This document shows positions 35,644 to 44,500 of a stretch of DNA of 64,000 bases, in pieces. A program made the position numbers and the translations under genes. Below the pieces are notes generated by a model, which was given only the letters and a program-made list of their open reading frames with translations, was not told the origin of the DNA and did not search any database. Each line of letters opens with the position of its first letter. Within the stretch, counting starts at the first letter, position 1. This stretch comes from Rhodanobacteraceae bacterium. GTDB lineage: Bacteria; Pseudomonadota; Gammaproteobacteria; Xanthomonadales; SZUA-5. The stretch spans positions 1 to 64,000 of the forward strand of contig JACKOW010000012.1 of NCBI GenBank assembly GCA_024234055.1, read 5' to 3'.

Positions 35644-35883
35644 CTAGATGAAGTTGAGATCCTGTACCTTGAGCGACGCACGTCGTCCGAGCGCGCGGTT
35701 CTTGGTCGTACAGCATCCAAATTCCAGAAGATGGGTCTTGGTCGGATGCAGTGACAGCGCGAACGCCGCCATTCGCTCGGCCAGCCCCACCACCAACCGT
35801 CTCGCGTCCTGCTCGTGCGAGAAGTCCGGCACGATGTCATCTGCGTAGCGCACCAAGATCACGCGGCCTGGCGCGTGGCGCAA
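35644..35883 (-). pseudogene. Group II intron reverse transcriptase fragment
   Basis: About 79 residues of an LtrA-like reverse transcriptase from the catalytic palm: VILVRYADDIVPDFSHEQDA with the YADD catalytic pair, then LSLHPTKTHLLEFGCCTT. This is the standard block where group II intron proteins read VRYADDxVxGFxxExxA...LxLHPEKTRLIEF. No fingers region upstream and no thumb, maturase or endonuclease region downstream remain. The fragment begins right after the stop codon of the beta-helix gene on the same strand. The 240 bp beyond it (35404-35643) hold no recognisable gene and may be more intron debris. Confidence 0.85.
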
Positions 35884-38364
35884 CTACTCGAATCCGTTGC
35901 TGAAGATCACGTTGGTGACGATTGCCTGATTGACTGTCACGCAGTTGCCTACTTCCGAGGTGTCGCCGCTGGCGCTGGTCGCTGTCGCCGAGATCCTATT
36001 CAGGGCGACATTGGCTGGCGCGGTCAATGTAGAGACGATGATCGCGCTACCGCTGCCGTTGGTATTGACGTTTACCCAGCCCAGATGGGAATAGGCATGA
36101 CCCCGCCCCGGGGCGGTCGCATCACATGCGGTTGCGAGGTAATAGTCGATGCGGAAGCTGGCATTGGGTGTACTGTTCAGGTTGCCGTTGACCGTGATGC
36201 TCGGGTTGGCGCCGCTGCTGCGTGTGGCCTGGGTCAGCACGGGGTAGTTCTGCAGCTGATTCGGACCCACGGCGGGATTGCTGGCTTGATTGCTGCTGGG
36301 GCCCGCGCTGGCGAGGTCAATGTCCACGTTCTGGTTATCAAGAAACTCATTCGACAGCACGCGGTTGCCGTTGCCTCCACTGGGCGATATCCAGACGCCC
36401 GGACCTACACTGCGAGCGATGAAATTGCCGCCGTAGTCGCCAAGTAGCGGCGCGCCGATGGCGGTGTTTCGCGCCGCGAAATTGATGGCCACCCCGGCGC
36501 CCTGGTTGCCCGGCAAGCCCCCGGTATAGTCCTGTCCGATGCGGTTGTACTGCAGGATGTTCCCTGTGGAGGCGGCGCCGGAAATGGTGACGCCGGTGGC
36601 GCTGCTGTTCGCAATGTAGTTGTACAACAGATAGTTGTTGGGCGAATTGAACAGGTACACGCCGATCTGGTTGCTCGCCGGGTCCAGGCCATTCCTCTGA
36701 AAGCCTATGATGTTGTTGCCGAGCACATTGCCGCCAGCAGCGTTGTCCAGATAGATGCCCGGCGCCGAGCTGCCGGCGATCAGGTTGACCGCGGTCGGGT
36801 CGTCGAATCCACCGATGGTTGCTCTGCCGGAGCTGTTGCTGACACGCACAGCCGAGGCATTGGTCGACGTGAATGGAATGGCCCCAAACTGATTGCCGGA
36901 GATGCGGTGGTCGCTGCCCCCATCCAACCGTATGGCTGCATCGGTGAAGCCGGCGAACATCATGCCGTGCACGGTCAGCCGCGCATTGCTGGCACCGGAA
37001 GGCACGTGAAAGGCCCAGGGCGTGGCCCCGCTGCCGTTCACGACGAGGCAGAGATTGGCATCAAAACGGCCGTAGTCGCTGTTGCCGGTCCAGCCAGACA
37101 GCGTGCGGGCATCAATCGTGACCTGGCCGGTGACATCGAGCATTTCGGTGCTCATGTTGATGATGTGCGGACAACCGCCACTGAGCGAGAAGTTGATCTG
37201 GTAGGGGCCGCTGGCCAGATTGGCTGACCGGATTGCTGCCCGCAGCGATCCCGCCAGAGGGGCGGAATTGTTGCCGTTGTCGCCGGTGTTGGTGACGATG
37301 GCCGTGGTCAGATTGTTGAGCGAGGATTCGATCGCACCCCGGTCGATCTGGCTGCCGATGACGCGGACGCCGTTGAAGAGATCGTGGGCCGGCAAGCCGT
37401 AGAGTTGGTAGAGCAGGCCGCTGTTGATGGCGGGTGAGCCGACTGCCAAACCGTAGTTGTTGGCGGCACTGTTGATGAACTGCGGGTTGACGGTGAGATT
37501 GGAGCTGTCCAGCGGCAGTGCATAGTGCGCCACGTTGTAGATGTTGCCTTTGATCAGCAGGTTGTTTTCGGTGCTGAACGTGCCCAGTTCGATATCGGCG
37601 CCGGCGTTGTTGACCACGATGTTGTCGGCAATCTCGCTGGTTCGGTCGCTGCTGGTAACGCCGTTGACGGTGATGGAGTTGACGACGATGCCGGGCGCGC
37701 CGGTGTTGTCGGCGATGGTGTTGTTGTTGACGATGGCGAAGGAGTCGAATCCGTCGGCGTAGAAGAGTTGCACCATGCCGGGATGGAAGGTGTCAGTCAG
37801 CGTGTTCTTTGCAATCAGATTATTGAGGACCTTCATCTGCGCCCCGTACATGTGGATCAAGCTCTGACCGCCGGTGTTGTTGAGAAAGCGGCAGTACTTG
37901 ACCGCGTAGATGCCCTCGTCGCCGTGGGTGACGGCGCCGACCGAGAGCACGTCGAATTGGTTGGTGTTGAACCGAGTCAGGGTGACGCCTTCCAGCAGGA
38001 ACACAGCATCTGCATTCATGCGGAAATTCAGATAGCTGCCGGGCTGATTGAGCCCATCAAGCACGGTGTTGGTCGGGTTGACAGTGCGCGCCGTGCAGCC
38101 GGCGTTGTACCCACCCAGCAGCTTGAGTCCCGCCGTCCGGCCGTCTCCGTCGAAGAATCCCGACATCGTGCTGCCGAGCGCATAGGTGCCTTGTTGCAGA
38201 CCAATGACCACGTCGAAGTTGAGTGTCTCCCATTGATGCAGGGCATCGAGCAGCTCCGCGGGAGTCGAGACGCAATAGTCCGGGGCGGCGGCGGCCTCGG
38301 TGTTCCATGCGCATGACCAGAGGACGATCAGGGACAGCAGTAGGCGACGGAAATGGGCGTACAT
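35884..38364 (-). CDS. Exported right-handed beta-helix protein with GFE C-terminus
   Basis: An 826-residue exported protein with a signal peptide (LLLSLIVLWSCAWNTEAAA). The N-terminal domain (CVSTPAELLDALHQW, VVIGLQQGTYALGS) opens like polymorphic outer-membrane/CSLREA-type proteins. It is followed by two blocks of parallel beta-helix coils rich in N-x-I/V turns (NNTIADNTGAPGIVVNS, NNYLLYNYIANSSATGVTIS, GNILQYNRIGQDYTGG). A final beta-sandwich segment (SFRIDYYLATACDATAPG) precedes the tail TNVIFSNGFE with TAG. Such folds occur in adhesins and polysaccharide-binding or -cleaving proteins, but no lyase residues were identified. A related beta-helix protein is at 54664-56223. Confidence 0.85.
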   Translation of the reverse strand: MYAHFRRLLLSLIVLWSCAWNTEAAAAPDYCVSTPAELLDALHQWETLNFDVVIGLQQGTYALGSTMSGFFDGDGRTAGLKLLGGYNAGCTARTVNPTNTVLDGLNQPGSYLNFRMNADAVFLLEGVTLTRFNTNQFDVLSVGAVTHGDEGIYAVKYCRFLNNTGGQSLIHMYGAQMKVLNNLIAKNTLTDTFHPGMVQLFYADGFDSFAIVNNNTIADNTGAPGIVVNSITVNGVTSSDRTSEIADNIVVNNAGADIELGTFSTENNLLIKGNIYNVAHYALPLDSSNLTVNPQFINSAANNYGLAVGSPAINSGLLYQLYGLPAHDLFNGVRVIGSQIDRGAIESSLNNLTTAIVTNTGDNGNNSAPLAGSLRAAIRSANLASGPYQINFSLSGGCPHIINMSTEMLDVTGQVTIDARTLSGWTGNSDYGRFDANLCLVVNGSGATPWAFHVPSGASNARLTVHGMMFAGFTDAAIRLDGGSDHRISGNQFGAIPFTSTNASAVRVSNSSGRATIGGFDDPTAVNLIAGSSAPGIYLDNAAGGNVLGNNIIGFQRNGLDPASNQIGVYLFNSPNNYLLYNYIANSSATGVTISGAASTGNILQYNRIGQDYTGGLPGNQGAGVAINFAARNTAIGAPLLGDYGGNFIARSVGPGVWISPSGGNGNRVLSNEFLDNQNVDIDLASAGPSSNQASNPAVGPNQLQNYPVLTQATRSSGANPSITVNGNLNSTPNASFRIDYYLATACDATAPGRGHAYSHLGWVNVNTNGSGSAIIVSTLTAPANVALNRISATATSASGDTSEVGNCVTVNQAIVTNVIFSNGFE

Positions 38365-38539
38365 GAGTGCATCTGGCTACCGAAGGTAAGCGTAGATACG
38401 CAAGTCGGCGGTGATTGCTGCCATTTGCAGACGTGGCGAGCGCAGGCAGAAAGGGTTGCCCTCAATCACGGAGATCCCCGGCATTCAAAGCGAGCCCGCC
38501 TCGACCGGATGCCCGAGACTCTCTGGCATTCCGCTTTCC

Positions 38540-39514
38540 TCAATACGCCACTTTGAACGTCGGCGAGTCCTCCGGCCGGGTCTGGCGCCGGTCGTAGATG
38601 CGAGTCGTCTGGATGTTGGCGTGGCCCAGCCATTCCTGGACCTTGGCGATATCGGCGCCATGTTCGAGGGCATTGGTGGCGGCGGTGGCGCGCATGGCGT
38701 GCGGGCCGAACAGCGGCAGATCGGTGAACCCGAGCGGCCGACCGTAGTGCAGCACCACATTGCTGTAGACGCCTTTGTCGCTCAGCCGACCATCGTCCCG
38801 CGCATTGCGCAGCGCCCGGAACAGCGCCCTCCCCTTGTCGCCGGCATGACCGGCCAGCGCCAGATAGTCCTCGACCCGAGCGGCGGCGGAAGGATGCAGC
38901 GGTACATAGCGCAGCGTGCCGCCCTTGCCCTGGATGCGTAGATGCTTGACGCCGCGGCGCTCCTGCAGATCACCGACATCCAGCGCGCACAGCTCAGCGC
39001 GACGCACGCCGTGATAAAGCAGCACCGCGAGAATCGCCCGATCACGTTTGCCCTTCGGCGTGGCCGCATCCGGCGCATCGAGCAGCTGGCGCGCCTGGCT
39101 ATCGGCCAGTGCCGGTGTCTTGCCCTCGTAGGTGTCGACCGCCGGCCGCTTCACCCCTTTGACTGGGTTATGGGTCACCGCCTGCCGATCGCACAGGTAC
39201 TCGTATAAAGAGGAGAGCGCGGCGAGCTTGCGGCGAATGCTGGCGCCATGCAGCCCACGCTGTTCCAACGATTCACGCCAGGCCAGCACATGCGCCCGGG
39301 TCACGCCGCGGAACTGTTCCGGCGACGCGATGCCGACAAAGGCCATGAATTCCTTCAGATCGCCCTGGTAGGCACGCCGCGTCCGCGGGTTGTCCAGGTT
39401 GGCGAACCATTCGAGTTCCGCCGGCACCGCCGTCAGCTGCTGAAAGCGCGCCTCGCCCAGCAGCGAGACCGCCCCACCCTCCCCGCCCACGACCAGTTCC
39501 GTCCCCTGCCCCAT
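38540..39514 (-). CDS. Tyrosine recombinase / integrase (XerC/D-like)
   Basis: A 324-residue tyrosine recombinase. The SAM-like core-binding domain spans about 25-125 (NPRTRRAYQGDLKEFMAFVG, SIRRKLAALSSLYEYL). The catalytic domain has the arginine in LYHGVRRAELCAL near residue 178, Lys in IQGKGGTLRYVPL, HAMRAT near 270, LGHANIQTT near 290 and the nucleophile in RIYDRR near 305. All catalytic residues are present. The first residues are poorly conserved and Gly-rich. AGGAG precedes the ATG and an AT-rich palindromic region lies upstream. It is not in the normal xerC context (dapF, hslVU), so a mobile-element integrase is more likely than the housekeeping dimer-resolution enzyme. Confidence 0.9.
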   Translation of the reverse strand: MGQGTELVVGGEGGAVSLLGEARFQQLTAVPAELEWFANLDNPRTRRAYQGDLKEFMAFVGIASPEQFRGVTRAHVLAWRESLEQRGLHGASIRRKLAALSSLYEYLCDRQAVTHNPVKGVKRPAVDTYEGKTPALADSQARQLLDAPDAATPKGKRDRAILAVLLYHGVRRAELCALDVGDLQERRGVKHLRIQGKGGTLRYVPLHPSAAARVEDYLALAGHAGDKGRALFRALRNARDDGRLSDKGVYSNVVLHYGRPLGFTDLPLFGPHAMRATAATNALEHGADIAKVQEWLGHANIQTTRIYDRRQTRPEDSPTFKVAY

Positions 39515-39541
39515 CGCCCCACTCCTGCGTTGTTCTTATGC

Positions 39542-39559
39542 CGATAACATATTTTATCG
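39542..39559. promoter_or_regulatory. AT-rich palindrome upstream of integrase
   Basis: CGATAA-N6-TTATCG inverted repeat, 28 bp before the integrase start, in an AT-rich patch (39530-39580) that also offers -10-like TATAGC and TATGTT on the minus strand. Probable promoter/operator of the integrase, or part of its recombination site. Confidence 0.45.
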
Positions 39560-40348
39560 CTATATTTAGGCAGCTGCATGCAAAAATTTGGGCTACCCCG
39601 GACGGTAACCCCATAGATGTCGATTGTCAGTCCGAAAACGACACCAGAACTCGCAGGAAAGATCCTACAAGGTGGGTGTCCCAGTCTCCTCTGAACATGA
39701 CAAGCAGCAGGCACGCCAGTGCGGCCAGTAATCGGATCATGGGACTTCCACTCGAAAGGCAATACGGGATGCAGGCAGCACCACCAACTCAGTCGAAGTG
39801 ACCCAAATGGAGCGGGCTGCACGGCAGGATGCGGACGCTAGATCTTTAGGTTACACATGCCAACAACTGCGCCTAGAGTGACATCGAACGTAACCTGTGC
39901 TTGGGTGATTGCGCTAGCGCACAGAGTGCGGCCCACCCGCAGACAGTGTTGATCGACCAATTCGTTTGCCGCGAATGCCCGCCATGCCGCTGTCCAGGAC
40001 GGCCGCGCTGGCCGTCATCCACCAGCGAGGGCCTGGGTGGAAGAAGCCTGATACCGCGTACGATGTGAACCCCATTCAGCCGGGCCAGACACCTGCCCGT
40101 TGCCAGCGGCCCTTGCACGATGCGCAGCGGCCACAGCAGAGGCAGCGCGCAACGCCGTCAGCCTCTCGCGGTCTCACTGGCCACTGTCAGACGGGCACAG
40201 CCAGCGTGGCCCGGGGGTTTGCGGGGACCTCGAGCGCAAAGCGGATCCCCGCGTCGCCTTTGTGTTGCCCAAGCGACTTGTCCGCGCAGGCGAAGGCTAC
40301 CGACGGCGAGGCGACCAAGGCATGGGGAAAGCCGATTCGCGACAAGCC
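39560..40348. other. Gene-poor stretch of the island
   Basis: No convincing gene is present. One tiny minus-strand frame at 39740-39627 would encode a 37-residue peptide with a signal-like start (MIRLLAALACLLLVMFRG), but only a weak GGAA precedes it. The longer ORFs here have no family-like content. The base composition is mixed and the segment looks like decayed mobile DNA. Confidence 0.5.
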
Positions 40349-40410
40349 GTGAAAACCGCACGATAAAGCCGCGCGGCTTCCATCCCACCCGAGAACCCAC
40401 CTTACGCGTT
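40349..40410. repeat. 62-bp REP-like repeat, copy 1
   Basis: Contains CCGCACGATAAAGCCGCGCGG and ends ACCCGAGAACCCACCTTACG. Matches copy 2 (40581-40642) in direct orientation with a handful of substitutions. The CGCACG/CGCGCG arms form a hairpin. Confidence 0.7.
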
Positions 40411-40455
40411 CGTCGCTTGTCTTTCATCGATCATCCTCGATTTCTCTGGAATGCA

Positions 40456-40490
40456 CCTATCGAGGTGTCCGAAACTATTAGACCAGCACA
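40456..40490 (+). mobile_element. Orphan right end of an IS3-family element
   Basis: CCTATCGAGGTGTCCGAAAC then TATTAGACCAGCACA. It parallels the sequence just after the IS3 transposase stop at 41035-41070 (CCTATCGGCGTGTCCGAAAT). Same orientation as that copy, with no transposase coding attached, so it is a leftover IS end. Confidence 0.6.
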
Positions 40491-40580
40491 AAGCTCCTGA
40501 TCCTCGCGACCAATCCCCACAGGCGGATTCCACCGCCGGCGAAGCGCCAAGGCCAGGTCGAGCCCAATCCGCGGTAAACG

Positions 40581-40642
40581 GTGGAATCCGCACGATAGAG
40601 CCGTGCGGGTTCCACCCTACCCGAGAACCCACCTTACGCGTT
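40581..40642. repeat. 62-bp REP-like repeat, copy 2
   Basis: GTGGAATCCGCACGATAGAG to ACCCACCTTACGCGTT; the stem GGTGGAATCCGCACG / CGTGCGGGTTCCACC is nearly perfect, with loop ATAGAGC. It is the cleaner of the two copies. Confidence 0.75.
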
Positions 40643-41028
40643 TGCGATGGCTGCTGGTTCAATGCGGCCAGTCGGTTGTGCAAAACTGCAGGTCGCGCGA
40701 CGACGCGATCTCCAAGTTCGCCATGCGGCTGCTGGACGACAAGCACAAGAAGCACAACACCGTGGTGGTCGCCGTAGCCAACCACCTGGCCCGCCATGGC
40801 GCACTCAGCAGTATGAGTCGTGTGGGGAACTGCTGGGACAACGCGGTGGCCGAACGCTTCTTCCTGAACCTCAAGATGGAGCGCGTCTGGCAGCGCGACT
40901 ACGCCAACGCCGCCGAAGCAGAGCGCGACGTCAGCGACTACATCGTCAATTTCTACAATGATCGACGGCTCAGCTCCAGGCTAAACAACCAGTCGCCCAA
41001 CGTTTTTGAACAGCGTCAGGCGGCATAA
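40603..41028 (+). pseudogene. Chimeric transposase remnant: IS110-like piece joined to IS3 OrfB C-terminus
   Basis: The open frame of 141 residues has three parts. Residues 1-30 come from the REP-like repeat. Residues about 31-64 (ISKFAMRLLDDKHKKHN, VVVAVANHLAR) resemble the C-terminal region of IS110-type transposases. From residue about 62 it continues as the C-terminal part of an IS3-family (IS2/IS3 type) DDE transposase: ARHGALSSMSRVGNCWDNAV, AERFFLNLKMERVWQRDYAN and FYNDRRL, including the catalytic-region glutamate block. The IS3 right end follows the stop codon. The first two catalytic aspartates of IS3 are absent, so the product cannot be an active transposase. Confidence 0.75.
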
Positions 41029-41034
41029 AACGAA

Positions 41035-41070
41035 CCTATCGGCGTGTCCGAAATAACTTGACCACCACAC
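41035..41070 (+). mobile_element. IS3-family right end following transposase remnant
   Basis: CCTATCGGCGTGTCCGAAAT then AACTTGACCACCACACAA, 6 bp after the transposase stop. It is the expected position and type of an IS3-group terminal repeat. No matching left end is visible upstream. Confidence 0.65.
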
Positions 41071-41148
41071 AACATCAAAACCGCCCGTCAGCAGGGATTT
41101 GACGGAGGCGTCCATACGTGTCCATTGTTGTTGCTACGCGGATCATCC

Positions 41149-41586
41149 TTATTGACGAGCATCGGAAAGAGTCAGCCGAAGCCGGCAACCGGCCGCATTA
41201 TCAAGCTCTGTTTCTAAATTGTCCGCAAAATAGAACAAATATTCTCCAGACTCGTCAAACACCATCACCGCGTCCGGATTTCCATTCGTCCATTCCGTAC
41301 CCTTAAGAAGGCCTACCTGGAAGCCAAAAGTATTGGGCTCGGACAATTCCAGAGTGGGATTATTTTGGCCAGGTACTTGCAAGTAAATATCACGCCCTTC
41401 ATGGGAAACCATTGCATATTTCGCAGCGGGGATCGGCACCGATATGCTTACCCACATTTCCGGGTCATGATAAATAGTCCGCGCGGGCTCTTCGCAGGCG
41501 GTGATGTTAGTTCGCTTGACCGTCGTCTCGGCGGTGCAAGCAACGCTGACAGCAGCCAAAGCAAACGGCAATAATACGCTTCTCAT
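41149..41586 (-). CDS. Candidate immunity lipoprotein for the RHS toxin
   Basis: A 145-residue exported protein starting at 41586 (MRSVLLPFALAAVSVAC). AGGAG lies just upstream, directly after the RHS stop codon, and the two genes are 11 bp apart, so they are translationally linked. The signal ends SVAC, a near-consensus lipobox with C17 (position -3 is Ser), suggesting a periplasm-facing lipoprotein; a normal cleaved signal peptide is the alternative. The mature part (CEEPARTIYHDPEMWVSISV, YAMVSHEGRDIYLQVPG, VMVFDESGEYLFYFADN) belongs to no family I recognise. Base composition is clearly more AT-rich than the surroundings. A periplasmic immunity protein fits a toxin that attacks peptidoglycan. 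This is inference from adjacency, location signal and size. Confidence 0.7.
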   Translation of the reverse strand: MRSVLLPFALAAVSVACTAETTVKRTNITACEEPARTIYHDPEMWVSISVPIPAAKYAMVSHEGRDIYLQVPGQNNPTLELSEPNTFGFQVGLLKGTEWTNGNPDAVMVFDESGEYLFYFADNLETELDNAAGCRLRLTLSDARQ

Positions 41587-41597
41587 GTTCACTCCTG

Positions 41598-44500
41598 TTA
41601 GAACTGCAAATGCCAATGGGGGGGGCTTGTCTCCAACAAAACAGACGACGCCGTTGCCTCAGCCGCAGTTCGAAATGCCTTTTTCTGATCATCAGTCATA
41701 TCTCTACTACGAACGTCGACTGCTCCTGATTTTAAGTGCTTTGATATAAAGGTGCCCGCATCAATTTGACTCTGTATTTTGGCCGTCATCTGACTAACGC
41801 CAGTCGCCCGATCACTACCGGCATCAATTGCAGCCTTGTAAACGTCGTAGATTTCTTGTGCCGAATCGGTATCACGGTAAAGATTAACTTCGCCTTCGCC
41901 ACCTGCCTGAAATTTATCATACATCGCTCCTGCCTGGCTTTCCGCTGTTCGTGTACCCGATGTAACAACAATCTCGCTTGACGTTGCAGCGTAGTACGCA
42001 TCAGCAATTGTCGATAGACTACCTTCAATATCGGACGTCAGAGCAACGCCTGCTGCTACTGAATAACGCTTTACCGCGGCAGTCCCGTGGTTAAAAGCCC
42101 ACTGGAATGCCGCAGTCTGGGCTCCATTGGCAAACTTTCCGCCGGCCATCTTCGACGCGGTTCCACCCACGATTACTCCCGTAATAAATCGACGAGAAGA
42201 TGAGTTGCCAGCGGCGCGCATCACGGCGGGGCTAACCGCCTCGCCAAAACCGGCGCTCGCGAAGCTATGCCCGAATTTGCCGCCCTGGAGCATCCCCATT
42301 ACGCCGCCAGCGGTTGCATGCGCGGCAATCTTTGCGCCGAACTGACCGGCAGTAAGACCGGTCCCACGAACGGCCCCCTGCACTGGCCCTTGAGCCATGT
42401 TTGTTTCTGCGATTCCGTCGAAGTGTGCGCCAATTCCATGAAACATGCCTGCACTGAACCCGCCGATCAGGGCGCCCTTCAGTGACCCGGATTGCACTGC
42501 GCCAGCGGCCATACCTGCCAGAATTTTGGCGGCAAGTGTCTTGATGCCGAAGTTCGAGGTCAGCATTCCAGGCATGTAGAAGCTGATCGCAATACTCGCC
42601 ACCGTGCGCCAGTTATCCGACAACCATGAGTACCCGGATGGGTCCACATAATTCATCGGGTTGTTGATCACATAGCTGTAGCGGTTGAAGCTCTGGGTGT
42701 TGTTGGGCGCCTGTACCAGCGGGTCGGCGGACAGGAAGCGGCCGATGCGCGGATCGTAGACACGGCCGCCCATGTGAATCAGGTTGGCCTGATCAATGTG
42801 CTCGTGTCCGGTGTAACCCTTGCGGCTGTTGCTGGAGTTGAAGGCGGCGATCTGCGCCTGGGAGTATCCATCCCAGGTGCTTTCGTTACGGCGTTCGCCC
42901 CAGACATCAAAGCTCATGCGCTGAACGATGGTGCCGTTGCGGTCGGTCAGCACGTCGAGCGATCCGAGCTTCTCTTCAAAGCGATAGTGGCGGGTACTGC
43001 TGCGCACCACGGTGCCGCTCTGGCGCTCGCTGCTCAGCGTGATCACCAGATAGTTGGCGAGGTGGCGCTTGTACTCTCGGCGATCGGTCGTGGTGCCCTG
43101 ATCGGGTCGGTAGTAGACCTCCGTAGCGCCGACGTAGTCGACTTCCGTATCGGTGGACGTTGCATTCGGGCCATCGAAGCGCTTGACGATCTCGCGACCG
43201 GGACCGTACTGGTAGCGGGTCAGCCTGCCGTTGGGACCGGTGGTGCGCACTGACAAGGGCTTGTCGTGCACGGCGTACTCGATCAAACGCTGATCTGCCG
43301 CTGTAGAGTTGGGATTGCCATCGCCAGCGCTGATCTGATTGCCGTTCTGGTCATAGCAATACACGGTGCTACCGCTGGCGGTGGTCACCCGGGTGACCAT
43401 GTTGGGGCCTACCGTGGCACGCGGGCAGCTATGGACGACGCCGCTGTAGTTGCTGCTGCGGAATCCCAGATCCGCCTTGCTCATGAAATTGCCCAGTTGG
43501 TCATAGGCAAAGTTTCGGGCGACGGGATTCTGTCCGTTCAGCGTCACCGTGGCCGAGGTCAATCGATTGAGGTTGTCGTAGCCGAAAGCCTCTTTCAAGC
43601 CGGTGCGGCGGTCTTCCCGGAACTGCAGGTTTCCGAGTACATCGTAGCCGTTGGACGGGTTGTCGCGACCGTAGTCCAGATTCTGGATGGACCCACCCGG
43701 ACCACTGAGCATGCCGGTCAGGCGACCGGTGGCGGCATCGAAGTACAGGGTACGCGCCAACGCTGCACTGCCACCACGGCGATCTTCAATCACCTGGCCA
43801 CGAGCGTTGGTCTGAAGCACCTCATAAAACACGTCGCTGGGGAGCTGGGCGTTAACGATGCTCTGCTGATAGCCCTGGGCGTTGTAGTTGTACTGCACGC
43901 CTACCTTGCGATCGACGGTGGCGCTGACCGCATTGACGTCTCCGCGCACAAACACCATGTCCAGGCTCTGGAACAAGCGGCTGTGCTGGTCATAGCTCTG
44001 TTCCTGACGGTACGCACGCGTACCAATCTGCGTGACCGTGCCCACAGGACGCTTCAGTGAGTCGTACTCGAGACTGCGCGAGGTTCGAGTGATTGCGCCG
44101 ACCTTTTCCGATTCGGAATTCAGCAATCCATATTGCTGCGAGCCCAGATCAAACTGCCACTGACTGCGGCTCTCCTCGTTGCCGGTGCAGGTTGCCGACC
44201 GAGTGTCGACGCGCTCAACCAGACGGCCGCGCACATCATAGCGAGAGGTCACGCACTGTCCATTGGCGTTGAGCTCGGCGATCGCTTCGCCAGCGGCGTT
44301 GTAGAGGTAGCTCCAGGTACCCATGTCCGGGTCAGTGAGACTGGTTCTACGGCCCAGGTTGTCGAATACCGCAGTCGTGACGATCGTCTGCCCGGCGCTG
44401 TCACCGTCTGTGGGCTGCCGGGTCACCTTGGCGAGATTGCCGTGGGCGTCGTGATCGAAGTAGGTTGCGAAGCCATTGGCATCAATGATCCACAGCAGAT

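Noticed and set aside
35453..35716. 87-aa minus-strand ORF next to the RT fragment
   Set aside because: Different frame from the YADD fragment and no similarity to maturase or endonuclease domains that I can see.
39433..39822. 129-aa minus-strand ORF upstream of the integrase
   Set aside because: Runs out of frame into the integrase start and has no recognisable content; AT-rich promoter lies inside it.
40158..40797. Two minus-strand ORFs sharing the peptide RKVGSRVGW
   Set aside because: Shared peptide is only the 62-bp direct repeat read in frame; no gene features.
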